Assembly (NCBI GenBank): GCA_007134625.1
Contig: SLKL01000161.1
Coordinates: forward strand, 1 to 8,669
From: Saprospiraceae bacterium
GTDB taxonomy: Bacteria > Bacteroidota > Bacteroidia > Chitinophagales > Saprospiraceae
Direction of reading: 5' to 3'
Length of the DNA: 8,669 nucleotides
Numbering within the stretch: position 1 is the first letter of the stretch; the number at the start of each line of letters is the position of its first letter. Below the pieces are notes generated by a model. It saw only the letters and a program-made list of their open reading frames with translations. It was not told the DNA's origin and searched no databases. This document shows positions 6,295 to 8,669 of the stretch, in pieces. Made by a program: the position numbers and the translations under genes.

Positions 6295-7731
6295 ATGGCA
6301 AACCTAAAAGGCATATTAAACAGTATCCGTAAAATCATGTGGCAAGACACCGGATTGAATGGTGATGCACAACGGATTGAACAGTTGGGATGGATGTTGT
6401 TTCTCAAAATATTCTCCGATAAAGACAAGGAACTTGAAGTACTCAACGATGATTACGTGAGTCCCATTCCTGATGAATTGCATTGGGAAGCCTGGGCAGG
6501 AGATGACGAAGGTATCACAGGAGATGAGCTACAGCAGTTTGTGGACCAAAAGTTGTTCCCGGAACTCAAAAATCTAAAAGTAGGTATAAGTGATGACCTG
6601 CCCAACAAACGGGCCTTGATAGTCCGGGAAGTGTTTGAAGGCAACAACAACTACATGAAAAGCGGTATCAACATTCGCAAGGTGCTGAATAAGCTTAACG
6701 AAATTGACTTCAACATTGCCAAGGACCGTCACGCTTTTGGAGAGCTCTACGAAACCATTTTGAAAGAACTACAAAGTGCCGGTAAAAGTGGGGAGTTCTA
6801 TACTCCAAGGGCGATCACACAGTTCATCTGCGAAATGATAAATCCTCAGTTGGGTGAGAAAATTTTAGATCCCAGTTGCGGTACAGGAGGATACCTAACT
6901 GCTGCTATTGAACATTTAAAGAAACAAGCCAATAATGTTGAAGATCGTGAAAGTATAGCTCAAAATATTATCGGATGGGAATACAAACCACTTCCGTATT
7001 TGCTGGCAACAACAAATCTGATATTGCACGATATGGAAGTGCCGAATATCACCTTCCGTGATAGTTTAGACCAACCTCTTAGTAATTATACCGAAAAGAA
7101 TCGGGTAAATGCAATACTGGCAAATCCACCTTTTGGAGGTATTGTTGCCAACAATAACGAAAACAACTTTCCTCGGAATTACCGCACTAAGGAAAGTGCC
7201 GACCTCTTTTTGGTTTTGATGATTCACTTGCTGAAAAACGGTGGACGAGCAGGTATTGTACTACCGGATGGTTCACTTACCGGAGAAGGGGTAAAACAAA
7301 GAGTACGTAAGAAATTACTGGAAGATTGCAATCTGCACACCATTATACGTTTGCCAAACTCTGTTTTCCAGCCCTACGCTACCGTTGCTACCAATTTATT
7401 GTTTTTTGTTAAAGGCACTCCCACCAAAGAAGTTTGGTATTACGAACACCGCTTACCCGAAGGACAAAAATCTTACAGCAAAACCAGACCGCTAAAACTT
7501 AAGGAATTTGATCCCATCAAAAAATGGTGGAAAAAGCGAGAAGAAAGTGAGCTGAGCTGGAAAGTCGATATCAAAACCATCATAGACCGCAATTACGATC
7601 TGGACATTAAAAATCCAACTAAGCAGGAAGAAGAGGTCATCTACAGCAGTGCGGAGCTGATGGAGATGTTGGAGAAGAGCTTTAGCAAAAGCAATGATTT
7701 GTTGAACCAATTAAAAGTGGCTGTGAAATGA
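6295..7731 (+). CDS. hsdM: Type I restriction-modification DNA methyltransferase subunit M
   Basis: N6-adenine methyltransferase subunit; with HsdS it forms the M2S1 core that methylates the host target and directs HsdR. The 478-residue product has a helical N-terminal domain (about 1-140, starting ANLKGILNSIRKIMWQDTGL), then GEFYTPR (166-172), the S-adenosylmethionine-binding motif DPSCGTGGY (192-200) and the gamma-class catalytic motif NPPF (277-280). Length and motif order are normal, with no sign of damage. ATG at 6295 begins the conserved N-terminus and has no Shine-Dalgarno, only the ATTAACAATTAA repeat. The stop overlaps the hsdS start (ATGA at 7728-7731), so M and S subunits are probably made in coupled amounts. 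Separation from hsdR by two unrelated genes is less usual than an uninterrupted R, M, S arrangement. Confidence 0.96.
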   Translation: MANLKGILNSIRKIMWQDTGLNGDAQRIEQLGWMLFLKIFSDKDKELEVLNDDYVSPIPDELHWEAWAGDDEGITGDELQQFVDQKLFPELKNLKVGISDDLPNKRALIVREVFEGNNNYMKSGINIRKVLNKLNEIDFNIAKDRHAFGELYETILKELQSAGKSGEFYTPRAITQFICEMINPQLGEKILDPSCGTGGYLTAAIEHLKKQANNVEDRESIAQNIIGWEYKPLPYLLATTNLILHDMEVPNITFRDSLDQPLSNYTEKNRVNAILANPPFGGIVANNNENNFPRNYRTKESADLFLVLMIHLLKNGGRAGIVLPDGSLTGEGVKQRVRKKLLEDCNLHTIIRLPNSVFQPYATVATNLLFFVKGTPTKEVWYYEHRLPEGQKSYSKTRPLKLKEFDPIKKWWKKREESELSWKVDIKTIIDRNYDLDIKNPTKQEEEVIYSSAELMEMLEKSFSKSNDLLNQLKVAVK

Positions 7732-8669
7732 GTTGGGAATTTGTCAAACTCAAAAAGGTATTAAAACAATATCGTATAACGCATATTGTGGAGGATGAAA
7801 GGGAGTACAAACAGGTTACGATTTCCAAATATGATGGAGTAAAATATAGAGGAACTAAGCAAGGCAAAGACATTGGTCGAAAAAGGCAATTCATCATTGA
7901 CTTAGACCAATATCCAAACACTTTGATGCTTGTGAGGCAGGGGGTTTATGAAGGTGCCATTGGTATTGCTCCACCTGAAGTTAATAAGTGTATAGCAACT
8001 GAAAATATGCCAATGTTTTCTATTGAAGGAATAAATATCGATTATCTAAATCTGACAATACAATCACCTTACTTCAAGGAAGAACTTGAAAAAATTTCAA
8101 CTACGGGCTCTGCACAAAAATCTATTCATGAGAGGCAGATTTTAGAGATTAAAATTCCCTTACCATCGAAAGAGGAACAAATACTGATTGTAAATTCTTT
8201 TAAAAAAAATCAAGACGGTCTTAACGAAATCTCCACCGAACTCACCCACCAACTCGATTTAGTAAAACAAGTCCGTCAGGCCTTTTTGCGGGAAGCTATG
8301 CAGGGCCGCTTCGACTTCGCTCAGCGCCCGCTAGACGAGGAGACCGGACAGGAACTACTGGCAAAAATCAAAGCTGAGAAAGAACGCTTGATTAAGGAGA
8401 AGAACCCTTCGACTGGGCTCAGGGCAAGAATCAAGAAGCAAAAGCCTTTGCCGCCTATTACAGAGGAGGAAATACCTTTTGAAATACCTGAAAATTGGGT
8501 GTGGTGTAGGTTGGGGGAGATTGGAGAATTGAAAAGAGGGAAATCAAAACACCGACCGAGAAATGACGAACGTTTATTTAAAGATGGCATACACCCATTT
8601 ATCCAAACTGGTGATGTGGCTAGGTCAAAAATAAATGGATATATAATTGAGACTATTAATGGTTATTAC
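7728..8669 (+). CDS. hsdS: Type I restriction-modification specificity subunit S, 3' end off window
   Basis: DNA-recognition subunit whose two target-recognition domains each read one half of a split target and whose helical spacers set the distance between the halves. All 314 codons from ATG 7728 to the window edge are open. Domain 1 spans about residues 1-150 and ends with the typical KIPLPSKEEQ. The central spacer (about 155-253, DLVKQVRQAFLREAMQG to LPPITEEEIPFEIPENW) follows, and domain 2 starts at WVWCRLGEIGELKRG. Roughly 100 or more residues are missing beyond the window. The spacer holds two repeat-derived stretches, RFDFAQRP (194-201) and NPSTGLRAR (226-234), not usual in this conserved segment. 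Where relatives read KEKKIKKQKPLPP, this one reads KEK, then the nine repeat residues, then IKKQKPLPP. Spacer length is known to alter target spacing in EcoR124-type enzymes. The call is secure; the target sequence cannot be read. Confidence 0.92.
   Translation, partial: MSWEFVKLKKVLKQYRITHIVEDEREYKQVTISKYDGVKYRGTKQGKDIGRKRQFIIDLDQYPNTLMLVRQGVYEGAIGIAPPEVNKCIATENMPMFSIEGINIDYLNLTIQSPYFKEELEKISTTGSAQKSIHERQILEIKIPLPSKEEQILIVNSFKKNQDGLNEISTELTHQLDLVKQVRQAFLREAMQGRFDFAQRPLDEETGQELLAKIKAEKERLIKEKNPSTGLRARIKKQKPLPPITEEEIPFEIPENWVWCRLGEIGELKRGKSKHRPRNDERLFKDGIHPFIQTGDVARSKINGYIIETINGYY
8303..8329 (+). repeat. Repeat copy 1 in the hsdS spacer
   Basis: Core TTCGACTTCGCTCAG (8310-8324), flanked by GGGC and GCCC to give a larger imperfect palindrome. 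It resembles the CTTCGACTTCGCTCAGG-type dispersed repeats of Bacteroidota. It is read in frame as FDFAQ. Its core matches copy 2 at 13 of 15 bases. Confidence 0.6.
8405..8424 (+). repeat. Repeat copy 2 in the hsdS spacer
   Basis: CCCTTCGACTGGGCTCAGGG, with core TTCGACTGGGCTCAG at 8408-8422. Its core starts 98 bases after that of copy 1, so it is read in a different frame (PSTGLR). Nine codons around it (226-234) appear to be additional to the usual HsdS sequence. Confidence 0.6.

Overview
The window most likely comes from a member of the Bacteroidota. Coding DNA is AT-rich, start codons mostly lack a clear Shine-Dalgarno sequence, perfect TAnnTTTG boxes of the Bacteroidota -7 type occur, and short GC-rich palindromic repeats are scattered in an AT-rich background. 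This assignment is inference. No rRNA, tRNA or CRISPR array was seen.

Layout. Positions 1 to about 1060 hold one end of an IS4-family insertion sequence whose transposase reads leftward and runs off the window. It abuts, and seems to have beheaded, a zinc metallopeptidase-like gene (remnant to 1707). The stop codon of that remnant lies at the edge of a long imperfect palindrome (1705-1830) that resembles an integron attC recombination site. About 300 bases of non-coding leader (1831-2136) follow.

The rest is a type I restriction-modification operon on the + strand: hsdR (2137-4818), a RhuM-family gene (4925-5920), a four-helix-bundle gene (5917-6276), hsdM (6295-7731) and hsdS (7728 to beyond the window end). 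HsdS recognises the DNA target. HsdM methylates adenine within it. HsdR translocates and cuts DNA lacking the methylation. The two extra genes between hsdR and hsdM have no established role in this complex.

The most unusual feature is a complete GIY-YIG nuclease-like domain inserted in frame near the C-terminus of HsdR. The insert measures exactly 96 codons between imperfect inverted GC-rich repeats. HsdS carries two further in-frame repeat copies, related to each other but read in different frames, in the spacer between its two target-recognition domains. ATTAACAATT repeats bracket the rhuM/four-helix-bundle pair. Together this looks like a restriction operon repeatedly invaded by small repeat-bounded cassettes while every reading frame stayed open.
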